From Chamaea fasciata (taxonomy: Eukaryota > Chordata > Aves > Passeriformes > Sylviidae): a stretch of 64,000 nucleotides of DNA. The stretch is taken from assembly GCA_029207755.1 (NCBI GenBank), contig JARCOQ010000007.1, forward strand, positions 806,001 through 870,000, written 5' to 3'. A program made the translations under genes and the position numbers. The stretch's first letter is position 1; the number at the start of each line of letters is the position of its first letter. Shown here in pieces: positions 46,602 through 57,792 of this stretch. The notes under the pieces are model-generated. The model saw only the letters and a program-made list of their open reading frames with translations, ran no database searches and was not told the origin of the DNA.

Positions 46602-47677
46602 GCGCAGCGTTTTTAGGGTGCCAACGAACCCCAGTTGCGATCCCAGCCCAGATCCCGGATTTCGAGTGTTCCAGCGGGAGGAGGGAGAAAGAACTCCGCA
46701 TACACAGAGCTGTTCCTAGCTCCTTCATACAGATCAGCTTGTCTTGCCTTTTCAAGCCCTTGATTGTTTCATTTATATGCATAAAACATTGTATTTTTAT
46801 TTTCAAACCCTATGGACCCATACTAAGAACTCCTTACAGCCTGAAATCCTGTCTATAACACAGCATTTTTATCTGGAAATAAATTAATAGTAACTTTGAT
46901 ATAAATATAAATATAAATAAGAATCCTTACAGTTTCTACTATTTAACTCATAAATGATTTTTCAGGCATTTTAAAGCTATAACCTCTTCCCCTTTTTTTT
47001 TTTTTTTGGGGGGGGGGGGGATCCCGACTGTTCTCCCCTCATTCTCCACTCACCCACTCCCCCAGCACAGACATTGGGGTGCCCCCAATGACACCGTCAC
47101 CTCCCAGACTCACCCACTTCCCTCTCTCCTCACCCCCGGAGAAGGCACAAAACGAGTCCAAGTGCCCTCGCCAGCAGCTCAGTGCTTCAAGCACGTGGAC
47201 ATACCCCTCAAAAAAGGGGACAGGGGGAAACTGAGGAAGGGCACCCCCCCCAAAGTGTTGGAGTCCCCCCATCTCCTGTCCCACAGGCCAGCAGCTGCCC
47301 CAAGGCACAGGGAGTGTCCCCAGGGATGGTGTCTCATCTTCCCCCTCAGGCCCCAGCAGGTTCTCGCTCCCCTCCAGGCAGTGGACTCTTCAGTTCCAGG
47401 AGATGTCTGATCCCTTCCCGAGGCCGTGGGGAGATCCCCGGGAGGCTCCCAAACACAGCTGGGCCGCAATGGAATCTCCGCTCCCAGAGCCACCCGCCAG
47501 CTCCGGCCCCTGCACTGCTGCTGCACATCTGGCCCGGCCAGGGGAGCTGAAATAAAGCCTTGAAATTTCAAAGAGTAAACGGCAACACGACCCCAAACCT
47601 CACCTGCTCCATGGTAAAAAGGTGTCTCTGTTCACACACATCCAGGAAAAACATCCTCCGGAGAAGTCTTGGATTTC

Positions 47678-48003
47678 TGTGGGAATATACAAGATAGAGA
47701 GTAAGACAGACTTAATTAGCATAGCTAGTCTGATGACTAGGGTGCCACGGCAGGGACAAAGGGAACTTTGAGATTATGAGAAGATGGGATTAAACCTGCT
47801 TACGGGAAGAGGAGAGATTCAATCAACCCCCTACGAGAAAGATGCTGTAAAATGCATAAGTTGCTTGTATGACCTTTTAACCTAATTACTGTAGTAGAAA
47901 TTATTAACCTCACTGAAATAGTGCATCAGCTCTTGGAAAACCTGGGTCAAATCGAATTCTGATCACCGAATCAGGGTTCCCGTCTCTCCATCCATCGCCG
48001 ATA
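47678..48003 (+). mobile_element. Probable solo LTR, unit 3
   Basis: 326 bp with the same flanks as in unit 1. Confidence 0.45.
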
Positions 48004-49650
48004 GATTTCCTTTTGCATCGGTTGAACTGGCACAGCTGCCGGCTGATGCCGTTAAATTCTCCATCCCCAAAGTCCCTGGTTAACCCTTGGCTGTGGGGTT
48101 TTTGCTGTCACAGTTAGGAGGGACCTCTGGCCAGCTGCACACGCCCAGGAGAGATGCCATGGGACGGATGGGAACCTCAGCATCAGAAGCAAGGCAGGAA
48201 TGGGTTAATTCAAAGCACCACCTCAAAATGTTGGGGGAAAAGCTGTAACATTCCACTGCCTCCGTGGCACAGTGGGTAGGTTTTAGGTCAGGTGCCCACA
48301 TCCTGGTGCAGATGAGAATCCCTGCACTTGGGAAGATCTGTAGGGCAGAGAATGAACATATTGAGGTGGAAATGGAGGGATCAGTAGTCAACATTAGATC
48401 GAATTTGGGGGGCAAACCTTGAGGTAATTAAGTAGGAACAGTAAGTGGTTTTGGGAAAAAAAATCTGACATAATTTTTAGGAGACAGAATGAACATTTTG
48501 GGGATGAGAGACACAACCTGTATGGTTTTGGTTTTAAAATCTAGTTAGTCCTATAGGGGACAAAAGAGACCCATAGCCACCACATTCCCTGCTGGATTCA
48601 CCTCTCAGTGCCTTATGGAGTGTGGACATTCCCACGCAGAGCTGCCTATTTAACACCAGCTGTGCCAGGAACCAGCAGAGGTTCCAAGGAAGCTCAACAG
48701 GATGGGACAAGGACAGGCTGATATTCCATAGAATTTGCTATTTTATAACCCTCGTCCCCCAGCCATGTCCCTGGGGGGCACTTGACAGAGTTCCCTGGAA
48801 TTCAGCAGATCCCCCCCCCCGAGCTGGGGCTCCAGGTGATGTTTCCCAGCAGGAGAAGGCGCCGGCCGGACTGTGCTGGGGCGGCCCCCTGTGCCCACGG
48901 GAGGACACAGCTCCCTGCAGGAGCTGAGCTCATTCCAGAGCCTCGGGAGCGGCCTCTGGGAGTTCCTTCCCCTGAGGAAAGGGATGCCCATCCCTGCCTT
49001 CAGGGCACCTGCGGCGTGACCCAGGTGTGAAAGCTTCCCATCAGTCCCGCACTTCCAGCTGGCTCCCCGAAAAGCTCCCGACTTCCTCCAGGCGCGGCGC
49101 GGGCGCAGGGCGGCTGCGCGGGCGGGGCCGAGGGCATTTAAACCGCGGGGAGCGGCCGCGCCGCCGTTTGCCACTCGGCGCCCGGGGCGGCTGCTGCTGG
49201 CCGGGCTCCATGGCTCTCTCTCTGTGTTTCTTTTTGTTTTTACTTCTCTTTGTCTCTTTTCCTTATACCTCTCCCTTCTCCCCTCCGCGACCCGCCGGCC
49301 CGGTCCCACCCTACCCCCCTTCCCTCTCCCTCTACACACCGCAACCCTACCTACCCCTCTATCCTCCCCCTCCTTTCTCTACTCTTCCTTCCCCTTCCAC
49401 CCCGGCTCCCGCCTGCCTCCTCACCCTGCTGCCCTTCCTCCCAATTTCTCCCCACCCTCCCTCAATTCTCCCTCTCCTCCCTTCCACTCCTATTCCCCTT
49501 CCCTCTTTTCTCGTCTCTCCTCTCCTCCTTAAGCCCCCTACCTGCTCTCCATCCTCGTCCTTCGTCCTCCCCCCATCCCGCCCCCCCTCCTCGCTCCCCT
49601 GCTCACCCCGACCCCCTCACCTGCCCTCCTTCCTTCACCCCGACCACCCC

Positions 49651-49729
49651 CTCTGTCCCCCCATTCCCATCCTCTGTCCCCTATTCCCATCCTCTGTCCC
49701 CCTATTCCCATCCTCTGTCCCCTATTCCC
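49651..49729 (+). repeat. 20-bp minisatellite, unit 4, truncated by the gap
   Basis: Four monomers precede the N run; the rest is unassembled. Confidence 0.95.
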
Positions 49730-49829
49730 NNNNNNNNNNNNNNNNNNNNNNNNNNNNNNNNNNNNNNNNNNNNNNNNNNNNNNNNNNNNNNNNNNNNNNN
49801 NNNNNNNNNNNNNNNNNNNNNNNNNNNNN
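49730..49829. other. Assembly gap (100 N)
   Basis: Exactly 100 N, the conventional placeholder for a gap of unknown size. It starts in the 20-bp minisatellite and ends in the 80-bp C-rich repeat, so by analogy with other units at least about 3 kb of unit sequence is absent. Confidence 0.99.
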
Positions 49830-52800
49830 CCTCCCCCCAGGGACCCCCTCCTGAGGAAGGGACCCTCCAGGACCCCATCCTCAGGAGGGGGCCCTCCCCT
49901 CCCTCCCTCCCTCCCCCCAGGGACCCCCCTCCTGAGGAAGGGACCCCTCCAGGACCCCATCCTCAGGAGGGGGCCCCTCCCTCCCTCCCTCCCTCCCTCC
50001 CCCCCCAGGGACCCCCTCCTGAGGAAGGGACCCTCCAGGACCCCATCCTCAAGGAGGGGGCCCTCCCTCCCTGACCCACCCTCCCCAGCCCACCCCCAGC
50101 CCCCCGACTCCCCCCCGGGACCCCTCCGGAGGAGGGGCCCCTCCCCGACCCCCGACCCCGCCGGGGAGCCCCCGGTGTGGTGTGGGGACAGCCGGAGCCC
50201 CGGCGGTGCCGGGCGGTCCCTGAGAACCGCCCGGGGGGACCCGGCCCCGGGAGGGGCTCCAGCCAGGGCGGGGGGCGCCGGCTCCGGCCCTCTGGGCTTT
50301 ATTCTCCGGCGCCCCGAGCCCCGCGGCGGCGGGAAAAGGGGGACAGAGGGGACAGAGGGGAGAGGTCAGGGAGAGTAGGGAGAAGGGTTGGGGTGGGCTG
50401 GGGAGAAGGAGGGGAAAGGAGAGGCCGGGGTGGGGGAGAGGGATGATGGACAGAGGAGGTGGTAGAGGGGAACAGAGGGGAGGCGGGCTGGGGAGAGGGT
50501 AGCGAGAGGGCCGAAGGGAGGGGGGGGGGTCGGGGATGTGCAGGGGAGGATGGAGAGAGGGTAGGGGAGGCTGGGGAGCGGGGAGAGGGCAGGAGGGGGC
50601 TGGGAGGGACAGGGAGGGTGGGGGGAGAGAGAAAGAAGCTGGAGGGGTAGAAAAGAGGGGATAAGGGGGGGAAGGAGGAGGAGGATAAGGGCAGGTGAAA
50701 GGGGAAAGAAGGAAGGGGTGGAAGAGGCCTCTCCCGGGCCACGCCGGGGGAGCCCAGCGCACCAGCAGCCTCCCCAAGCACCGAGGGAAGCAAATGGCGG
50801 CGGGGGCGATTCCCGGCGATTAAATCACCTCGGCCCCGCCCCGCGCACCTGAGCCGGCCCCGCCCGGCCCCGGAGCCGCCCCCGGCCCCGCCCGGCCCCG
50901 GGGGCCCCGCCCTGCCCGCGGTGGCGGCGGGGAGCGGCGCTCCCGGCCCCGCCCCGTCTCACCTGGGCCGCACCGGGCTGCCGCCGGCACCGGGCCCCGC
51001 CCGTGTCTCCGGGGGTCGCGGGCGGTGCCGGCCTCTCCCCCGCCGGGGGAAGCCCTGAACCCTCCCGGGAGCCGGCCCCAAACACGCCCCGGGGCTCTGG
51101 CGCCCGCCGCACGCCGGCGCTCAGCCGCTGCTGCGGAGCTCTCAGCGGGGCCGGGGGAGCGCGGCTTTTGGGCACGTGCCTGAGGCACCATCGGAGCTCA
51201 GAGACCACAGACTGGCCCTGGCCAAAAGAGCCCGCCCGGAGCACCAACGCACGGCCCTTCGGGCTTTCATTCAAACCCCCGAAACACAGCACTTAAAACT
51301 CTTTAGGTGAAGAGGCTGACCGAGCCCGGCTTCGAGACCTCCCAAACACAGGACACGGTCTCTGCTTCAAGCCTCTAAAATGCAGAACTGGATCTCTCTG
51401 AGATCCCAAATGCTGTCTGAGGCACCCTGGTTTCCAGCCCCCCAAACCAGGACTCAGTGTCTGTGTCTGTACTTTCTGGCCAAATGAGCCCAGTTTTGAG
51501 CCCCCGAAACGCAGCACTGGCTCCCCGTTTGTGAGCCCCAAAATTGCCCCAGTCCGTCGGGTTTGGAGCCCCCAGAAGTGCCCCAGGCCATGGCCGGACC
51601 CCGGCTGGGCACCAGCAGCAGCTCCCTCGGCCCCCAGTGGGACCAGAGACAAAAATCCAGCACCAGGGGTGAGATCAGAACAGTTTAATAATGGAAACCA
51701 AGTCAAATGTAATATGTAATATTAATGACAATACAGAATAACAGTGAGAGCAACCAGAGCAGTAAGTACAATAACGAACAGGAGAGAAAAACCCCTCCAC
51801 ATCCCCCCCCTCCCCTTTAACATTATAAATCCCAAATGTAATCCAGAGCACCATAAACTCCCAGTGTGGGGGATCTCCATATTCCTGTGATTTTCTCTGT
51901 GTTCCATCCTGGGGATTTGTGGACTAAGGGAGGCACTGGCTGCTCCTCTGAGCAAGTGAAAGGCTCTTGTGTTATCCCCAAAAACAGAACACCAGGAATC
52001 AGTGCCCTGGGAGCCCAGTCCAGTCCTTCCAGAGACTGGGGGTCACCCAGAGGGTCTTTACCAGCATGAAATGAAAATGACATCATGGTCCAGTGCATTT
52101 CCAGCAGGACTGGACACTCCTGGCCAAGGTGACCAGTCCCTGGAAGCAGGACCGGTGACAATCCAAAGGGGATTTTAAGTTGGAGGCTTAGAATCCAAAA
52201 CTCCAGTTCTTTCCAGCACCTCTTGCTTAAACGTTTCCCTGCTGGAAGAGCTCAATTAGTATTTTTACTGGCCAGATTGCCAAAGTGAGGGGAAAACAAT
52301 CAGCATTCCCTGAATGCCTCCATCACTTCCACAGCCACCTGCAACCAGCGGCGATGGGCAGGAGCCTGCCCCGAACAGCCTCAAGAGGTGCCATTAACTC
52401 CATTATTCCCAAGGTTTGAATGATTCTGGCATTATCCCACGTCCCTGAGTGTGCCAGAAACCCCAGAGCTCCAGAAGCCGCAGCCAGCTGCAGGCAGGTG
52501 TTTTTCCTTCTCAGCTTTTCGGGAGTGTGGGCGAAGTCCCCCTTCCCTGTCCTCTCTGGGAGTTGTCCCTGCCCCAGACCCCACAGTGACATTGGCCTGT
52601 TGGAGCCAATTCCCTTGTCCTGGCCCACATCCTACGGGAACACGGGAAAGTGCCCAGACAGCCCCAGCTCCAGTCAGGAATGTCTCAGACAACACTCTGG
52701 GGTGTTCCTCTTGCCCTGGAAGGGGAGCTGGGATGAGCCCCACGCCCAGGGCTTGTGCAGGGGCTCCCTGTGGAACAGCACTTCAGTTTTTCAGTCCTTT

Positions 52801-53042
52801 TCCTGGTCCCTTGAGGCACAGGATGATCCATACATCTGTCCCTCCCTTATTTCTCACAGACTGAGGTCCTGCACTTTTTGCCTTCCCTCAGGGGCTGCAA
52901 TTGCCAGTGGGATTTCCATTCCCCCCTTTTCAGCAGACCAGGGGTCATTCTCCAGCGTCCCCAGGAAACTGCCAGAGCTGACCCACTCCCGAGTACAGAG
53001 CTCAGGAGAAGGGAAGAACCGAGCTTTTAGCACTTACCATCT

Positions 53043-55401
53043 TTAATTTTCCTTTCCCACAACAATTTGCTCTGGCTCTTCCCATCTCAAAAGGTTCCTT
53101 GTCTTTGTTTCAGCCTCAGAGGATTCTGTGAGGAGATTCCACACCCACAAATCAAGACCCCAAACCCACAGGGCTGTCCGTGAAGGTGGAGCAGTGTTGG
53201 CTGCTCCAGTGAATTTCCTCCACGTGCACAACTTAAAAACCATCCCACCACTTCAGAATTACCTTGAGCTGGTGCTGTAACAATGGAAAACTGATTTTCC
53301 ATGTCCAGAGGCAAGAGATTGTCCCGGTCAGGCTGTGAGACCTTAAACTGCACATTGATCTGGGGGCTGTGGCTGGGATTCCAGCAGGGACTGAGCCTTG
53401 TGTGTGTGCAAACCCAGCGTGGGACTGGGCAGGTTTTTGCTGGGGGAAGCTCTCGCTTTATTCTTTGGCAGTTTTTCTCTGGAATATGAAACAAAGAGCG
53501 AGGCCTTGTCCTTAATCCAATTACCACAGGGCAGCAAATTACTGTTTCTTGTTTACCAGCTGTGAGCAAAACTGGGAGCAGCACTGAAAAGTTGGGAGCT
53601 GCTGCTTCACCACACGGTGTCAGCAACAGAGAGAAAACACAAAATGTGTATCCAAAAACAAGGATTAAATGATTCCTCCTGCTTTTCGTGGGACCAGGGT
53701 TAGTTCTGCCCTGGAATGACAAAGAACTTCTCCCTCAGACCCCCAGAGACCCCTCAAAAAGCCGAAGTGCAGCAGGGAAGGAAGGAAGGAAAGGCACCTC
53801 TGCCTCACCTGCTGGGATCTGCACAGGTCCTGCAGCTCCTGGGGACTGGGAATGTGTCTGGAGCCAAAAGCACCTTCCCAGGCTGGAGGAGCTTTCCTAA
53901 AGCACCACCTCTGGTTCATATCCTGCTGGCTTTCCCCTCCCTTGGGAAAGGAAGGACTTCATCCAGAGCCCGGAGAAGGAGGAAACAAGGAGGCCCAGCT
54001 CAGATGAGCCATGGGGGGACACAGAAGCTGTGCAGGGATTTCTGCCCCAGGGGTCACATTCCTTCAAACCCAGTGCAGACTCACTAAAATGACCTTTCCA
54101 AAATCTCTCTTAAGGCACATGAGAACCCGAGTAAGAAAACAGAATCAAACCCTTTGTTCCATTGGCCTCACACCCCAAATTCCAATGGGACAGACAAGCC
54201 CCTCTCCTTGGATGGCAACGTCTCCTACCTGGACCTGTGCTCTCCCCAGCCTTTGGTGGCTGCTGTCTCCATCCTCCCACACCGCCTCATCTTCCTCCTC
54301 GGCAGGCTCGGCTTCCTCATCCTGCGGAGCAAACACAGGGACAGTCACAGCCTGCTCATCCCAAACCTGGGCGGCAGGGATGGGCTGGTGGCACCTTCTG
54401 CATGGTCACCCCTCTGCCTGGTACCATCCCTGCTCCACAGCCATCCCTGTTCCTGGCTTGGCACCTCCTTTTAACGGGATGTTAAACCACAAACGTTTGC
54501 TCTGCTGGGGTTTGGGACATCAGAGACTCCCCCGAGGCAGCGGGCAAAGCTCCTGTTCCCACATCCTCTGCCTCCCAAAGCCCTGCTGGGGCTGCACAGA
54601 GCAAAGGAAACGTCTCCGTTCCTGCTGGAAATTTCCTCCTGTGCCCATAAACCCAGAGAAATCGTGGCTGCTCCATCCCTGGAAGTGTCTGAGGCCAGGC
54701 TGGACGGGGCTTGGAGCACCCTGGAACAGTGGATGGAATGGCAGGGGATGGAATGAAATGATCCTTAAGGTCCCTTCCCACTCAAACCATTTTGGGATTC
54801 CATGATCCCTGCACACATTTATTTTGCACCGTCTCAAATTCAAATTCCCAAATTTAAATGATTTGTTAAAGGAATCATTTAAATTTATTCCAGGAATTAG
54901 AAGGGGAGCATCAAACATACAAGAACCATTCCTACACCCATCAAACCATTATTAACTGGAAGCCTATTCCCTCATCTCTGTCCCTGTTTTGCTTACCTGG
55001 AAAACCTTATGATCTCAGAGTGTCTCAGGGAGATCTACTGGGATTACTGGAAGGTTTGCTCTGTCAGGGAGCCAGGGGACTTTACAACACTTGTCCTTTA
55101 ACCAGCTTTCCCTCCGGCGGCACATCGATCCCTCCCCTGGAACTCGGATCCATTCGCCGGGACACAGACTCCCCCCGTTTCCCCCGGTCGCTCGGTCCCC
55201 GGCCCGTCCCCGCCGCCCGCTCGGGGCTGTCCCCGTTCCCCGTTCCCTGCTCACCTCCGAGCCCGGCGCTGCCAGTCGTGGTCCCGGTCCAGCTCCGTGT
55301 CCCGGTGCCGGTGCCGGCGGTGCCGGCGGAAGCGCCCGGAGCTGCAGTACCGGCTGTGTCCACAAGACGGCAACACTGAGCGCGCAGCGGCCACCGCGCA
55401 T
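53043..55401 (-). CDS. Candidate six-exon gene of unknown family, unit 4 copy
   Basis: Intact frames despite the error-rich left part of this unit. Exon B is as in unit 1 (DEAVWEDGD), exon A as in unit 3 (MRGGRC), so substitutions are mosaic among copies. Confidence 0.33.
54658..54808 (+). mobile_element. CR1 LINE 3' end, unit 4
   Basis: Duplicate of the unit 1 fragment. Confidence 0.85.
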
Positions 55402-56476
55402 GCGCAGCGTTTTTAGGGTGCCAACGAACCCCAATTGCGATCCCAGCCCAGATCCCGGATTTCGAGTGTTCCAGCGGGAGGAGGGAGAAAGAACTCCGCA
55501 TACACAGAGCTGTTCCTAGCTCCTTCATACAGATCAGCTTGTCTTGCCTTTTCAAGCCCTTGATTGTTTCATTTATATGCATAAAACATTGTATTTTTAT
55601 TTTCAAACCCTATGGACCCATACTAAGAACTCCTTACAGCCTGAAATCCTGTCTATAACACAGCATATTTATCTGGAAATAAATTAATAGTAACTTTGGT
55701 ATAAATATAAATATAAATAAGAATCCTTACAGTTTCTACTATTTAACTCATAAATGATTTTTCAGGCATTTTAAAGCTATAACCTCTTCCCCTTTTTTTT
55801 TTTTTTTTGGGGGGGGGGGGGATCCCGACTGTTCTCCCCTCATTCTCCACTCACCCACTCCCCCAGCACAGACATTGGGGTGCCCCAATGACACCGTCAC
55901 CTCCCAGACTCACCCACTTCCCTCTCTCCTCACCCCCGGAGAAGGCACAAAACGAGTCCAAGTGCCCTCGCCAGCAGCTCAGTGCTTCAAGCACGTGGAC
56001 ATACCCTCAAAAAAGGGGACAGGGGGAAACTGAGGAAGGGCACCCCCCCCAAAGTGTTGGAGTCCCCCCATCTCCTGTCCCACAGGCCAGCAGCTGCCCC
56101 AAGGCACAGGGAGTGTCCCCAGGGATGGTGTCTCATCTTCCCCCTCAGGCCCCAGCAGGTTCTCGCTCCCCTCCAGGCAGTGGACTCTTCAGTTCCAGGA
56201 GATGTCTGATCCCTTCCCGAGGCCGTGGGGAGATCCCCGGGAGGCTCCCAAACACAGCTGGGCCGCAATGGAATCTCCGCTCCCAGAGCCACCCGCCAGC
56301 TCCGGCCCCTGCACTGCTGCTGCACATCTGGCCCGGCCAGGGGAGCTGAAATAAAGCCTTGAAATTTCAAAGAGTAAACGGCAACACGACCCCAAACCTC
56401 ACCTGCTCCATGGTAAAAAGGTGTCTCTGTTCACACACATCCAGGAAAAACATCCTCCGGAGAAGTCTTGGATTTC

Positions 56477-56802
56477 TGTGGGAATATACAAGATAGAGAG
56501 TAAGACAGACTTAATTAGCATAGCTAGTCTGATGACTAGGGTGCCACGGCAGGGACAAAGGGAACTTTGAGATTATGAGAAGATGGGATTAAACCTGCTT
56601 ACGGGAAGAGGAGAGATTCAATCAACCCCCTACGAGAAAGATGCTGTAAAATGCATAAGTTGCTTGTATGACCTTTTAACCTAATTACTGTAGTAGAAAT
56701 TATTAACCTCACTGAAATAGTGCATCAGCTCTTGGAAAACCTGGGTCAAATCGAATTCTGATCACCGAATCAGGGTTCCCGTCTCTCCATCCATCGCCGA
56801 TA
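56477..56802 (+). mobile_element. Probable solo LTR, unit 4
   Basis: 326 bp with the same flanks as in unit 1. Confidence 0.45.
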
Positions 56803-57126
56803 GATTTCCTTTTGCATCGGTTGAACTGGCACAGCTGCCGGCTGATGCCGTTAAATTCTCCATCCCCAAAGTCCCTGGTTAACCCTTGGCTGTGGGGTTT
56901 TTGCTGTCACAGTTAGGAGGGACCTCTGGCCAGCTGCACACGCCCAGGAGAGATGCCATGGGACGGATGGGAACCTCAGCATCAGAAGCAAGGCAGGAAT
57001 GGGTTAATTCAAAGCACCACCTCAAAATGTTGGGGGAAAAGCTGTAACATTCCACTGCCTCCGTGGCACAGTGGGTAGGTTTTAGGTCAGGTGCCCACAT
57101 CCTGGTGCAGATGAGAATCCCTGCAC

Positions 57127-57792
57127 AAGGGTTTTCCAGCTACTCCAGGGGCTTGAGCCAGCAAGAACATCCCCAGTGGTGTTCCTGTTATCTCTTCACC
57201 CCCACCACTCCTGGCATTATCCTGCCTGGAAAAACACAGGCGCCTATGGTCCCTCTGCTTCCATCACAGCTGTCAGTTCAGCCTCCTCCCAGGCAGAAGT
57301 GTCCTGGAAAGAGGAACTCAGGAGCAAAACCAGGGGAAGTGAATCTGTCTATATGGAAAGGGTCACAGTCTTCACAGCAGAAACTTCCTTAACTGTTTAT
57401 TCCCCAAAACTTGCAGCACCTACCCTGTGCTGCTGAAACTCAAGCCCAGCCAGGCACCGGCTGGGCGGAGCTGGATCAGTCTCCTCAGCACCTGTGGCTC
57501 AGCGTTCCCTATCAGGAGGTGCTTTCCCCGGCTGGTGACACTGCAGGCCCCGGGGGAAGGACAGCAGCGGGGCAGAGGAGGCTGCAGAGGGCCCGAATGT
57601 AGATGGTGGGGCAGAGGGAGGGACAGACACCTTCCCGCTCCCCACCCCCTGGTCTCGGTTTCCACTCTGTCATTTCTCACATGCCTCAGCTCTCACTTCT
57701 CTTTTCTCTTTGGTCAATTCCCTCAGCCAGGGACAGTTTTGCAGCTCCTGTCCCACCGCTCGGAAGGGTGAGGGGCCAGCACCGGCTCAGCC
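57127..57792 (+). promoter_or_regulatory. MPEG1 upstream region with ETS/PU.1-like sites
   Basis: Unique sequence between the array and MPEG1. 'aaagaggaact' (57308-57318) resembles the PU.1 site AAAGAGGAAGT, and 'aacttcctt' near 57383 is a reverse ETS core. 'tttggtcaattccctcag' (57710-57727) could be the acceptor of a 5' UTR intron. PU.1 control of mammalian MPEG1 is known; its use here is inferred. Confidence 0.3.

Larger units (their letters stand above)
37446..48325 (+). repeat. Macrosatellite unit 3
   Basis: Sister of unit 2. At its right end it shares 'ggtcaggtg' with unit 4, where units 1 and 2 read 'ggtgaggtg'. Confidence 0.95.
49116..50846. repeat. Large inverted repeat, unit 4, centre lost in the gap
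   Basis: Only the outer left arm (49116-49729) and most of the right arm (about 49830-50846) are present. Confidence 0.75.
15304..57126 (+). repeat. Macrosatellite: four direct tandem copies of an ~11 kb unit
   Basis: The same sequence restarts at 15304, 26528, 37446 and 48326 with 'acttgggaagatctg'. Each copy runs through the same order of elements and ends in 'gagaatccctgca'. The last copy leaves the repeat at 57126 into unique DNA. Unit lengths are 11224, 10918, 10880 and about 8800 bp (the last with a gap). Copies are nearly identical outside the minisatellites; units 2 and 3 are closest to each other. Confidence 0.97.
48326..57126 (+). repeat. Macrosatellite unit 4 (contains assembly gap)
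   Basis: From about 48550 to 51260 it shows many one-base insertions relative to the other units (for example a T insertion in the TATA box and an extra C in 'ggcggccccctg'). Most of the minisatellite and the palindrome centre are missing in the gap. Confidence 0.93.
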
